This document shows, one piece after another, positions 7,726-15,408 of a stretch of 53,892 nucleotides of DNA. The notes beneath the pieces were generated by a model. It searched no databases. It worked only from the letters and a program-made list of their open reading frames with translations, and was not told where the DNA came from. The position numbers and the translations under genes were made by a program. The number at the start of each line of letters is the position of its first letter. The first letter of the stretch is position 1. The stretch spans positions 1 to 53,892 of the forward strand of contig JARDZO010000016.1 in the NCBI GenBank assembly GCA_029240815.1, written 5' to 3'. Origin of the DNA: Brevibacillus sp. (GTDB taxonomy: Bacteria; Bacillota; Bacilli; Brevibacillales; Brevibacillaceae).

Positions 7726-8041
7726 TGCGTTCACCCTCTTCTATATCTAGTGATTTGTCGGAAAATCAACTACCCCCAGTCCGACTATTCACAATTATTA
7801 CATGATAATTGAATATTACCAAATTTTTTTATTCGACAAAAAACACTTCTCTACAAGAACAGTTTTTATCCATAAGAAACACGACCTATTTCGACGAGCA
7901 GACCGTAAACGGGTCTGTGTAAATCCGTTGAGGTCGTCCCCCCAAAAGACCTAGCTCCATTTTGTCGAAACAAGTCGCGTTTGCACGAATATCCCATTCG
8001 TTTGGACTACTCTAGTGTCTAAATTCCTCGCAAGCCTATGC
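7726..8041 (-). promoter_or_regulatory. inhA upstream region with several Spo0A-box matches
   Basis: No gene is seen in these 316 bases. Exact 0A boxes (TGTCGAA) occur at 7963-7969 on the plus strand and 7832-7838 on the minus strand. One-mismatch copies lie at 7756-7762 and 7890-7896. Two small hairpins, CAGACC/GGTCTG at 7899-7917 and AGGTC/GACCT at 7931-7952, lie between the exact boxes. By chance a 7-mer would occur about 0.04 times in this length on both strands, so two exact copies are notable. In Bacillus cereus-group species inhA is under transition-state control. Confidence 0.65.
7813..7838 (-). promoter_or_regulatory. inhA: Candidate sigma-A promoter of inhA overlapped by a 0A box
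   Basis: TAATAT (complement of 7813-7818) is a good -10. The upstream T-rich segment that would form the -35 overlaps the exact minus-strand 0A box at 7832-7838. This matches Spo0A-activated sigma-A promoters, where the box overlaps the -35. A 7-bp inverted repeat CAATTAT-N6-ATAATTG (7792-7811) sits at the expected transcription start and could be a second operator. Confidence 0.5.
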
Positions 8042-9415
8042 TCAACGGATCGGTAAATGAACCGTAAACTTCGTGATTCCTGCCGTCGAATGCACCTGAA
8101 TCGATCCTTTATGCTTCTTCACGACCTCCTGAACAATACAGAGGCCTGCACCCCGAGACGTCCCTTTGGAACCCGACTTGGTGGAAAATCCATACTCAAA
8201 CAGCTTTCCCTTCTGCTCTGGCGTAATGTCTGGTCCCGTATTCTCAACTTCAAAGACATACCCTTTTCGCTCTTGCCTGCAACCGATTCGAATCCACTTG
8301 TCCCCGTTCGTTCCAGCTGCTGCATCGATGGCATTATCGATCAGATTGGAGAGAATCTTCACTAAATCAATCGAAGGGATCTGCTCAAAGGAATCTGGAC
8401 ATTCGGCAAATTGCATCACGATGTGGCGTGACTTGGCCTGCTCCCACTTGGTATGGAACAAAACCATCAAGGCTGGATGAGAAATGCGGACCGTAATATC
8501 CAACACCTTCGTCTCTTTCATGAGGGATTGGACATAATCGCGTGCCTTGTCAAAATACCCGCACTCGATCAACCCGTACAGCACCTGCATATGGTTGACG
8601 AAGTCATGTCGGATGGAGCGAATGGACGAGATCACGGAGCGCAATTCATCCTGATACGTCTGCTCTGCATCCCCGACGGCCGTTTTCAATTCACGCTGGT
8701 ACCAGCGTTGCAAACCGAGGATGACAAATACGAGCACAGCTACAAACAGTCCTTGAAAAATGAAAACAGGTAAACTGCGTTTCACGACATCACTTCCCAT
8801 GTCGTTGATGAGGTGCACATCCATATCTACACCCACGATTCCCAGGAGTTGCCCTTGCTCTCCCAATAGAGGTGCACCCGCGGACATATAATCCCCGTAG
8901 ACAGGATCTGAAATGATGCCCGAATAGTAGGTGTGACCACCCCGGATCATGCTGATTTGCTCTGCGTTGATGAAACAAGGCTCTCCAATTTGCAAGGTTT
9001 GCTGGGAGTCAGGAGGAAGTGCCGCGATCATGACTCTTCCACTTTGCAAATCTTCATCAATCTTAGAGATGTAGATATAGAGCGCCCCAAACTGTTCCCG
9101 TGCTTCTGCCAATTGCTGCTCCAGACGTTTAAATGCCTCATTATCTTTAACCGGGTGTTCCAGAAAGGATTGATACGCCCCCGCATCTAGTCGACTCGCC
9201 ACAAAAGAAGCCGCCTTCATGCTCTGATTAGCAACGGAAAGGCGGACGGATTGAATCGTATTGTAATAGGATGCAGCAATACTTACGCACGTCATTGTAA
9301 AGATCAGCATCCCAGACACTAGCAAGATGACCGGAACCCGATTATTTTTCTTGCAGGAAGTAACCATGTTCTCCTCGACCATTGCCTTTCTCTCTAAAGT
9401 CAAGCACAGTTCCAT
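8042..9415 (-). CDS. Membrane sensor histidine kinase, Spo0B/CitA-like
   Basis: 457 residues. TM1 spans about 28-50 and is followed by an extracytoplasmic PDC/Cache-like domain (around 60-210, with VYGDYMSAGAPLLGEQGQLLGIVGVDMDV). TM2 lies at about 217-237. A Spo0B-like dimerisation helix carries the phospho-acceptor His270 in RSIRHDFVNHMQVL. The HATPase domain has N-box NLIDNAIDAAAG and G-box SRGAGLCIVQEVV. The family senses small ligands such as carboxylates and phosphorylates a response regulator, but none is encoded in the window. The start is uncertain: in-frame codons at 9415, 9382 and 9367 are possible, all before TM1. It lies directly upstream of inhA on the same strand with about 300 bases between them. 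Confidence 0.85.
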   Translation of the reverse strand: MELCLTLERKAMVEENMVTSCKKNNRVPVILLVSGMLIFTMTCVSIAASYYNTIQSVRLSVANQSMKAASFVASRLDAGAYQSFLEHPVKDNEAFKRLEQQLAEAREQFGALYIYISKIDEDLQSGRVMIAALPPDSQQTLQIGEPCFINAEQISMIRGGHTYYSGIISDPVYGDYMSAGAPLLGEQGQLLGIVGVDMDVHLINDMGSDVVKRSLPVFIFQGLFVAVLVFVILGLQRWYQRELKTAVGDAEQTYQDELRSVISSIRSIRHDFVNHMQVLYGLIECGYFDKARDYVQSLMKETKVLDITVRISHPALMVLFHTKWEQAKSRHIVMQFAECPDSFEQIPSIDLVKILSNLIDNAIDAAAGTNGDKWIRIGCRQERKGYVFEVENTGPDITPEQKGKLFEYGFSTKSGSKGTSRGAGLCIVQEVVKKHKGSIQVHSTAGITKFTVHLPIR

Positions 9416-9503
9416 TCTAGTCTATCTGTTTTGGAAATGTCCACCACAGGAGAACAGGCTACCCATAATCGAAACTATCAATTTATTCCTTTCACCCAAA
9501 GCA

Positions 9504-9761
9504 TTATTCTGCAGTAACCAAAACTTGCTCCAGCGCATCCAGTGCCTGTTCCGCATCTGCACCATCCGCGGTCAGTGTGACGGACTGCCCTTTCGCCACC
9601 GCTAGGGACATGACCCCGATGATGCTTTTTCCATTCACGCTTTTGTCATCCTTGTTCAATCCGATTTCGCTGGAAAAGGAAGCCGCCATTTTCACAAACA
9701 ATGTGGCCGGGCGAGCATGCAAACCATGCGACAACAAAACGACAACCTGTCTCTCTCTCAT
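9504..9761 (-). CDS. HPr-type phosphocarrier protein with His15 and Ser46
   Basis: 85 residues, the normal HPr length. His15 lies in SHGLHARPATLFVK and Ser46 in NGKSIIGVMSLAV at exactly the canonical positions. It can therefore in principle accept phosphate from enzyme I at His15 and be phosphorylated by HPr kinase at Ser46, unlike Crh, which lacks His15. I chose ATG 9761 because the product then aligns with HPr from residue 1. It is the last cistron of the ten-gene cluster, 45 bases after the aldolase gene, and is not beside a ptsI gene. This suggests a dedicated second HPr that phosphorylates the PRDs of this cluster or its membrane module. Whether it replaces the housekeeping HPr cannot be seen. 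Confidence 0.9.
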   Translation of the reverse strand: MRERQVVVLLSHGLHARPATLFVKMAASFSSEIGLNKDDKSVNGKSIIGVMSLAVAKGQSVTLTADGADAEQALDALEQVLVTAE

Positions 9762-9806
9762 CTGACTCACTCCTATCATTGCTTTCGATCGATTCTGCCA
9801 GAAAGA

Positions 9807-10529
9807 CTACACATTATTGATGGCTTCCAGCAGCTCTTCTACCTGCTCCAATCGGGTCAGCCCCGTTTCCTTGTCGACGATCGATGTATAGATGTGGGGA
9901 ATGACCTGCTGCACACCTGCCTCCAAGCAGACCTGTACGATGGGACGTATCGAAGCCGCATCGATCCCTCCTGTCGGCTCGAAGACCGGTATCCCGTAAC
10001 GAACGGCAGCTTGGGCCATTACCTTGATTTCATCCAGCTTTTCCAACCCGTTAACCGGATAAAACTTGACCGAATGTACCCCGATCTCCGCCAGCATAGC
10101 TGCAGCTGCGTCGCAGGAGAGCCCTTCAGACACTTTGTCACTCATGGGTCCTGTGGTTACGAGCACTTTTCCTGGCTGCCCACTTGGGGCGATCAATGCA
10201 TTTACGAGTGTTTGGCTATTCCCAATCGCCTGTAGCGCACCAAGCGTATAGCCCGCTGCCGGAAAGACCTGATTGACGTGATCCGGCTGAGTCTGGACAG
10301 CTACTTGCGCTACCTTTTTCCATTGAGCAGGATCTCCTGCGCCCAAGCCCACCGAGACCGGAATTTCCGCCTGCTGGTATTGTTTTACTGCCGATACCGC
10401 TTCTTCGACGGATGAAAATCCTTTGACCATGATCCCGATCAACGCGCGTCCTTGTGCCAAAGAGCAGATTTGGTTCGCATTTTCTACATCTCTCGCCAGA
10501 ACGTTCAAACGAATTTTTGGTGTGCCCAC
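9807..10529 (-). CDS. KDGP-aldolase-related protein (DgaF / EF_0839-like)
   Basis: 240 residues of TIM-barrel type. It has the probable Schiff-base lysine in HSVKFYPVNG, a phosphate-binding FEPTGGIDAAS loop and a G-rich GLGAGDPAQW segment. Relatives cleave 2-keto-3-deoxy-6-phosphogluconate to pyruvate and glyceraldehyde 3-phosphate. Here it follows a DgaE-like lyase by five bases, the same pair that ends D-glucosaminate catabolism in Salmonella. The GTG start at 10529 has AAGGAG upstream. The exact substrate is inferred, not proven. Confidence 0.82.
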   Translation of the reverse strand: MGTPKIRLNVLARDVENANQICSLAQGRALIGIMVKGFSSVEEAVSAVKQYQQAEIPVSVGLGAGDPAQWKKVAQVAVQTQPDHVNQVFPAAGYTLGALQAIGNSQTLVNALIAPSGQPGKVLVTTGPMSDKVSEGLSCDAAAAMLAEIGVHSVKFYPVNGLEKLDEIKVMAQAAVRYGIPVFEPTGGIDAASIRPIVQVCLEAGVQQVIPHIYTSIVDKETGLTRLEQVEELLEAINNV

Positions 10530-10534
10530 GTTGG

Positions 10535-11650
10535 TTATTCTCCTTCTTTCCGTTTTTCCAGCAGCTCTTTCATCCGAGCCGCAATGATGTGTTCCTGCCC
10601 TCTGTGCAACGGGCGGGGATCAAAAGCAATCACGCCAGTATTGACATAGTGATTGCGAGTAAAGATGGCTGGATCGCCCTGCTCCAGATAGCGTGTCAGA
10701 TCACGCGCCGTCAGCCCCGTTACCTGCTCGTCGATGCATACCTGCACACGGTAGATGGCTCTTCCTGCTTCATCTTGTGCGATAACAGCTGTCAAGCCAG
10801 GCAAACCGTTTAGCTCTTCCGCCAGCCACTCCACTCGCCTGCGCTGCTCGGTACCATCCTTATTTTCCGGGTCGTACTGTCCCAACGCTGTCAGCAAACC
10901 CGCGATTGCCTCTTTTCCTACCTTCATGGCACGCCCGACGCCTTTGTACTGGGCGCGACATGCTGCGACCAATGAAGCGCGACCCGTGATAAAGCCGGAA
11001 GTAGGTCCACCGATTGCCTTTCCTCCGCTGTAAATGACCAGATCCGCACCCATCGCCACATACCGCCGCAGGTCCTCCTCCGCTGCGGCATCTACAATGA
11101 CTGGAAGTCCATATTCGCTCCCAAGCCGGATCATCGTCGCAAGAGACTGCATCCCTTTTTGAATGGCATGATGAGATTTTACGTAGAGCAATGCTGCCGT
11201 CTGATCATCAATCGCTTCACGCAGATGGGCTTCCTCTACGTGATTGGCATTCCCGACCTCTACCGCTTTGCCGCCACCCAAAGCGATCATCTGTTGAACG
11301 GACGCACCAAAGTGTACGGCGTGTCCTTTTTGAATGACGATCTTGTTCTTCAAGCCTTCCGAAAAAGGCAGCTGCTCGATCAGACTGAGTTTGCTCCCAG
11401 CAATCACCGCAGCTACGCTGATGGCTATTCCTGCAGCAGCTCCGGAGGTGGGACAACCATCCTCTGCTCCAGTCGCTGCTGCGATGTGACTACCTGCCAC
11501 GATCATCAGCTCACTGATTTCCACGTAATCCATGGCTGCTTCTCCCATGGCCTGTGCGACGGAAGGATGGACGGCACTTGCACCTAGTGCCGTCATCTTT
11601 CCACTCGCGTTTATCACTTGTTTCAGTCCTAGCTGCTGATAGATTCCCAT
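10535..11650 (-). CDS. DgaE-like PLP-dependent ammonia-lyase (SelA-like fold)
   Basis: 371 residues of PLP fold type I. The cofactor lysine is probably Lys211 in VIYSGGKAIGGPTSG, with VIVDAAAEEDL providing the cofactor-ring Asp. DgaE of the Salmonella glucosaminate pathway removes ammonia from 2-amino-2-deoxy-6-phosphogluconate to give KDGP, which fits the aldolase downstream. I chose ATG 11650 (MGIYQQLGLKQVINASGKMT), preceded by GGAAGGATGG. A longer frame to 11737 would overlap the DUF4310 gene. It could act on a different aminated sugar acid phosphate. Confidence 0.85.
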   Translation of the reverse strand: MGIYQQLGLKQVINASGKMTALGASAVHPSVAQAMGEAAMDYVEISELMIVAGSHIAAATGAEDGCPTSGAAAGIAISVAAVIAGSKLSLIEQLPFSEGLKNKIVIQKGHAVHFGASVQQMIALGGGKAVEVGNANHVEEAHLREAIDDQTAALLYVKSHHAIQKGMQSLATMIRLGSEYGLPVIVDAAAEEDLRRYVAMGADLVIYSGGKAIGGPTSGFITGRASLVAACRAQYKGVGRAMKVGKEAIAGLLTALGQYDPENKDGTEQRRRVEWLAEELNGLPGLTAVIAQDEAGRAIYRVQVCIDEQVTGLTARDLTRYLEQGDPAIFTRNHYVNTGVIAFDPRPLHRGQEHIIAARMKELLEKRKEGE

Positions 11651-11705
11651 CGTGTGTCCATCCTTCCTGTTGAAACTCTTTGCTCGTTCCTCATAGCTTC
11701 GTTTC

Positions 11706-12356
11706 TCATTGCGTAGGGATCGGGAAAATCGCACCAAGGATCATGGCTCCGATGATCGCCCCACCGGCAATCGGTTTATTGTAATAGTAGAAAATCGCAG
11801 CTCCAGCAGTCGCTCCCAGTCCTACCGGGATCGAAGCCATGATGGCAGAAATGACAATTAATGGACCCAAATAGCGACCCGCCGCATTTCCTGCACCCAT
11901 CATGACATCCGCACCAAACGTAGAATTCGCCGCATTTATCGTGTACTTTCGAATCATAATGATCACAGCGCCTATGACGAAGCCTAGCAGTGCCCCTGTC
12001 ACCAACGCCAAAGGAAAGGAAGTCAGCGGTGCGGTGAAGCCTGCGCCCAGCATGAGGGCAGGAACGCCAATCCCGATACCCGTTTGCAGCGAGCCGCCAA
12101 TATCGAGTATTCCGACCAGCGGCCCCTCCAGGATGCGGGCGAACAAAAAGCTCGCACCGAATGCAGCTGCAGCACCGTATCCGCCGCCCTTGATCCCTGC
12201 CTCCAGCATGGCAACGATGGCAATATCATTAAAAGCTCCAATATGATACACATAGTAAAGATGAGTACCGGCAAAAATCCCTGAAGCCAGGCACGCGACA
12301 AAGAGCGGAAACGCCCATTCTGAATACCAAAATCCTTTTGCTTGCAGTTCACCCAT
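11706..12356 (-). CDS. DUF4310-family integral membrane protein
   Basis: 216 residues, very hydrophobic, with about six membrane segments and many Gly/Ala small-residue stretches (IKGGGYGAAAAFGASFLFA, IGGSLQTGIGIGVPALMLGAG). I recognise it as the DUF4310 protein of the EF_0833/AHA_3914 type, always found with DUF4311 and DUF4312. The probable role is the membrane part of an uptake system, loosely reminiscent of a PTS EIIC/EIID pair, though no PTS signature is present. Its ATG shares one base with the DUF4311 stop (TAATG), so the two are translationally coupled and probably made in fixed ratio. Confidence 0.8.
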   Translation of the reverse strand: MGELQAKGFWYSEWAFPLFVACLASGIFAGTHLYYVYHIGAFNDIAIVAMLEAGIKGGGYGAAAAFGASFLFARILEGPLVGILDIGGSLQTGIGIGVPALMLGAGFTAPLTSFPLALVTGALLGFVIGAVIIMIRKYTINAANSTFGADVMMGAGNAAGRYLGPLIVISAIMASIPVGLGATAGAAIFYYYNKPIAGGAIIGAMILGAIFPIPTQ

Positions 12357-13144
12357 TACTTTTTCACCGCCGATCCAAACGTTTCGTGAAGCTGTACCAA
12401 CCAGTCAGGAATTTCTACATGCATACTCTTCAAAAGGGCTACATCAAAGGCGCGGAAGAAGCCACTCAGCACAAACAGGAGAATTACGGCGATCAGCATC
12501 GTCTTCGTGATTTTGTTCCAGCCGCTGTCATCCAGTCCTTTGCCGATCAGGATACCCAAGACGATTCCCGGCACGGCATTCCCCATGACCAAGTGTGACA
12601 TGCCTCCCAGGACCGTACCCCAGATTCCCGTCCGCTTGCCCGCATCCATCGCAGCCATCCAGAACACGATAGGCATGATGGGGTTGATCAGCCAGTTCGC
12701 AGCTGGCACCAGCACCTTTGTCGCTACTAATTGCATCGATTCGGGAATGGCTGTCGCTGTTGAGTTGAGCAGTGTCACGACAACGACACCCACTGCCGCT
12801 CCGGCAATGGCCATTCGTTTCGGATTGTGCAAGGTCTCTTCGGCGTTTTTGTTTTTCCAGAGCAGGATCGCTGCCGCCCAGTTGGGGATGACCCGGTGGT
12901 CCACATCTTGAGTCAAAGCACCGGCACCGACGACAGATGCCCATGAGTTAAACAAAAAGCCAAGCCCGAACGAAAAATGGGAAATCGGATCGCCGGCACA
13001 CGCGTTCAGCTCACCAAATGTCCGGAATGCCCCCATCCCCTGGACATTGGGCGCATGAAACATCCTCGCCGCCCCCGCCCCGACACCAAAGCCGACCAGT
13101 GCTCCGATGACGATGGACTTCAAAATAATCATCAATGTAACCAT
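12356..13144 (-). CDS. DUF4311-family integral membrane protein
   Basis: 262 residues with about six membrane helices (LMIILKSIVIGALVGFGVG, AIAGAAVGVVVVTLLN, PIMPIVFWMAAMDAG, TMLIAVILLFVLSGFF). A conserved-looking polar region, FGELNACAGDPISHFSFGLGF, lies near residue 45 and NAVPGIVLGILIGKGL near 190. Recognised as the partner of DUF4310 (EF_0832/AHA_3913 type). GGGGGAAGG precedes ATG 13144. Probably forms the transporter core with DUF4310; no biochemical function is known to me. Confidence 0.8.
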   Translation of the reverse strand: MVTLMIILKSIVIGALVGFGVGAGAARMFHAPNVQGMGAFRTFGELNACAGDPISHFSFGLGFLFNSWASVVGAGALTQDVDHRVIPNWAAAILLWKNKNAEETLHNPKRMAIAGAAVGVVVVTLLNSTATAIPESMQLVATKVLVPAANWLINPIMPIVFWMAAMDAGKRTGIWGTVLGGMSHLVMGNAVPGIVLGILIGKGLDDSGWNKITKTMLIAVILLFVLSGFFRAFDVALLKSMHVEIPDWLVQLHETFGSAVKK

Positions 13145-13165
13145 GAACCTTCCCCCTGTTTGTTT

Positions 13166-13504
13166 CTATCGCTGACGGACCAGCTGCCCCACACCCGCAG
13201 TCTGCTCAGCCTGCTGTTGAAACGATATGTTTTCCACATGCACCACGCCCAGCCTCACTTGAATATCTACGGTGATGTCATATTGCGTCCGCTTTCGCGG
13301 GAAAAACAAGCCAAACAAACGCTCTTGCTTAATCGTCTCCGTGGCAGACACGACCTCCAGTCCCATCGGTTCGATCCGCACGACCAAATCACTCGTCTGT
13401 CTCGCCACCACGTGCTTGATTTGAGAAAAAATCTTGTTGAAGGCTCCCTCTTTCGAATCAGCACTGCCGGATAGCCTCAAGGTCTGCGTCGTTTCCGTGT
13501 ACAT
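13166..13504 (-). CDS. DUF4312-family small soluble protein
   Basis: 112 residues, soluble and alpha/beta (TLRLSGSADSKEGAFNKIF..., ITVDIQVRLGVVHVENISF). It matches the EF_0831/AHA_3912 family that always sits between the SFCGS protein and the two membrane proteins. No catalytic motif is obvious. The ATG at 13504 lies three bases after the stop of the SFCGS gene and uses an AGGGAAG site inside its end, so the two are co-translated. Possibly a cytoplasmic component of the transport module. Confidence 0.75.
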   Translation of the reverse strand: MYTETTQTLRLSGSADSKEGAFNKIFSQIKHVVARQTSDLVVRIEPMGLEVVSATETIKQERLFGLFFPRKRTQYDITVDIQVRLGVVHVENISFQQQAEQTAGVGQLVRQR

Positions 13505-13507
13505 GGC

Positions 13508-13870
13508 TTACTTCCCTCCCAGCTTGCTGTATTCTTCAACCATGCGCCTGCCTAATTCTTCTGTGTCCATGAAGCCGAAGCCAATCACCTTTTTACCATT
13601 CCGCAATGCCGTGACTCCCGCATCCACAGAACGCAACCCGTATTCGACGGGAAAGCCGTACTTGGTCTTGGCAGTAAGAGCCCCTGCTCCACCACTCCCG
13701 CAAAATGACAGCCCGAGATCTGCGCCTTCTCTCACCATCACATCCCCTACTTTCATGTCCGCACCTACGCCTGGAATGACAATAGCAGTTCCGCCAGCTG
13801 CCTCGATACCTTTTGCGATATTCTGTCCTTTCCCTAGACGATCCCCGATGACGATCTTTACCTTTGACAT
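13508..13870 (-). CDS. Glycine-rich SFCGS-family protein
   Basis: 120 residues. It begins MSKVKIVIGDRLGKGQNIAKG and carries the name-giving LGLSFCGSGGAGALTAKT segment in the middle with a single conserved cysteine. It then has VEYGLRSVDAG and GFGFMDTEELG. EF_0830/AHA_3911 type. The fold looks like a small Rossmann-like alpha/beta protein. The Cys in a Gly/Ser loop recalls a phospho-cysteine of EIIB domains, but the surrounding sequence is not EIIB-like. I chose ATG 13870, with GGGAGG eight bases upstream. Confidence 0.78.
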   Translation of the reverse strand: MSKVKIVIGDRLGKGQNIAKGIEAAGGTAIVIPGVGADMKVGDVMVREGADLGLSFCGSGGAGALTAKTKYGFPVEYGLRSVDAGVTALRNGKKVIGFGFMDTEELGRRMVEEYSKLGGK

Positions 13871-13900
13871 GTATACAACCTCCCTTTGCACCAGCTATGT

Positions 13901-14272
13901 TTAGGATGGATCGGTCTGCATGACACGGATGGCTTCAAAATGGACAGCCAGCAGAAATGCTTCTGTTTCGTCTACTTGCCAGTCACTCTTTTCTGCTGTT
14001 AGGACCCGAAGTGAGAGTGCGACCATATCCGGGTGAATTTCTGCAAATAGCTCCGCTTCAATCACTGGCAGCTTTTCTCCGTTTTTCATGCGACGCACAA
14101 AGGCCAGAACATGGGCGCCGATTGCCAGCCATCGATCCCATGGGATGTTGATCCCTAAGAGGCGAGACTCTGCCTCAATCTTTTGCAGAACTTGCTTGCA
14201 TTCAGAAATTTCAGATAAATATTCTGTTGTTGATTCTGCCAATTCTTTGACGACGTCATCAATCATTTGCAT
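13901..14272 (-). CDS. Stand-alone PRD-domain protein (EF_0829-like)
   Basis: 123 residues forming one PTS-regulation domain without any DNA-binding domain. The two expected histidines are visible, in AIGAHVLAFVRRMKNG and AFLLAVHFEAIR. PRDs are phosphorylated on His by HPr or EIIB and switch protein activity. A free PRD encoded beside a transporter-like module and an HPr suggests a phosphorylation-dependent regulator of transporter or regulator activity. The ATG at 14272 overlaps the end of the amidohydrolase gene by ten bases and has AGGAAAGG upstream. Confidence 0.75.
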   Translation of the reverse strand: MQMIDDVVKELAESTTEYLSEISECKQVLQKIEAESRLLGINIPWDRWLAIGAHVLAFVRRMKNGEKLPVIEAELFAEIHPDMVALSLRVLTAEKSDWQVDETEAFLLAVHFEAIRVMQTDPS

Positions 14273-15408
14273 GTCAGTACCTTTCCTGAAGTAATCACTT
14301 GATGGGCAACCAGTCGTTCATTCGTTTCCACTGTTTCCTGCTCACAGTCGGTCAGGAGTGTCTGTTCTTTTTGAATTTGCAAGATCGTCACGTCTGCGCA
14401 TGCTCCCGGCTTCAATGTCCCGATCTCGTCTTCCATTCCGAGAATTCGCGCTGGCGCTATGGTGCTCGCCGCTATGATGTCCTCTAGAGCGTAGCCCATC
14501 GCTAGAAACTTGGTGAGCGTGTGCGTCAGGCTATGCACAGGTCCATCCAAATTTCGTCGGTGAACATCTGTGCTGATGACATGTGGCGCAATCCCTTTTG
14601 CCTGGGCGAAGCGCAACGTGTGAAAGCTAAAGCTGGATTCGCCATGTCCGATGTCGAGCAAAACGCCTCTTTCCAGTGCGTCCAAAGCCTCTGGAATCAG
14701 CTCCCCGCTGTCGTCGAACATTCCGCCTTTTTTCCCGTGGAAGGCATGTGTCACTACATCCCCGCGGTCGAGCAGCGGCAGAATCTCGGTTAGCTGGGGA
14801 GGAGCATTGCCGATATGTACCATCATCGGAACACCCGCTTCCCTCGCCGCTTCCTTGGCCACGAGCAAGGGCCGAACGCCATTTTGTTTGACCACAGAGC
14901 TACTCATGCGTGCTTTGATCCCCCGAAGAATCGGCTGTTCAGAAATCAGCGCTGCCGCTTCCCTCGGAGTCAACCGCGACATGTCCGCCAGCTCACCACC
15001 GCCCCCGCACAAGCCATCTCCGGAGATATTCAGAAATGCCAGAATACGCGTGACAGAGGGACGCACCGCCTCTTCCAGAAAGCCATCAAATGACCAAACT
15101 CCTGTACTGCCTGCGTCTACCAGCGTCGTGACTCCCTGTTCGACGCCTACCCGATCCGCTTCTACCCCAAGATAAGTCCTTGTAGGAAATACGTGAGCAT
15201 GCAGATCAATCAAGCCTGGGGTGACCAGACACCCATCCGCATCCACTGTCTCGTCAGCGTCTACGTCCCCCTCTGGAACATTCGCATCCTTCTTTTTCTC
15301 ATACAACGCAACGATTCTTCCTTCCCGAATGGCAAGATCATAGTGCCCGTTCAGGTTTTGGGAAGGATCGATGACTAGCCCGTTGCGTACGAGCAGATCC
15401 ACTTTCAC
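14263..15408 (-). CDS. Amidohydrolase/deacetylase-type metallohydrolase (EF_0837-like)
   Basis: 381 residues of dihydroorotase-like TIM-barrel amidohydrolase. Metal ligands are His70 and His72 in GLIDLHAHVFP, a probable carbamylated lysine in LRGIKARMSS, His in PMMVHIGNAP and VVTHAFHGK, and the catalytic Asp in VISTDVHRRN. In its neighbourhood it probably removes an acyl, carbamoyl or similar N-substituent, or opens a ring, before the DgaE/DgaF steps. The start is GTG 15408 or GTG 15402; GGAG fits the second better. The first 71 bases overlap the 3' end of the regulator gene in another frame. Confidence 0.85.
   Translation of the reverse strand: MKVDLLVRNGLVIDPSQNLNGHYDLAIREGRIVALYEKKKDANVPEGDVDADETVDADGCLVTPGLIDLHAHVFPTRTYLGVEADRVGVEQGVTTLVDAGSTGVWSFDGFLEEAVRPSVTRILAFLNISGDGLCGGGGELADMSRLTPREAAALISEQPILRGIKARMSSSVVKQNGVRPLLVAKEAAREAGVPMMVHIGNAPPQLTEILPLLDRGDVVTHAFHGKKGGMFDDSGELIPEALDALERGVLLDIGHGESSFSFHTLRFAQAKGIAPHVISTDVHRRNLDGPVHSLTHTLTKFLAMGYALEDIIAASTIAPARILGMEDEIGTLKPGACADVTILQIQKEQTLLTDCEQETVETNERLVAHQVITSGKVLTCK

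Noticed and set aside
7899..7970. Possible riboswitch (c-di-GMP or guanidine type) upstream of inhA
   Set aside because: Stem-loops are present but none of the conserved loop sequences of those classes fit; kept only as an unexplained pair of hairpins.
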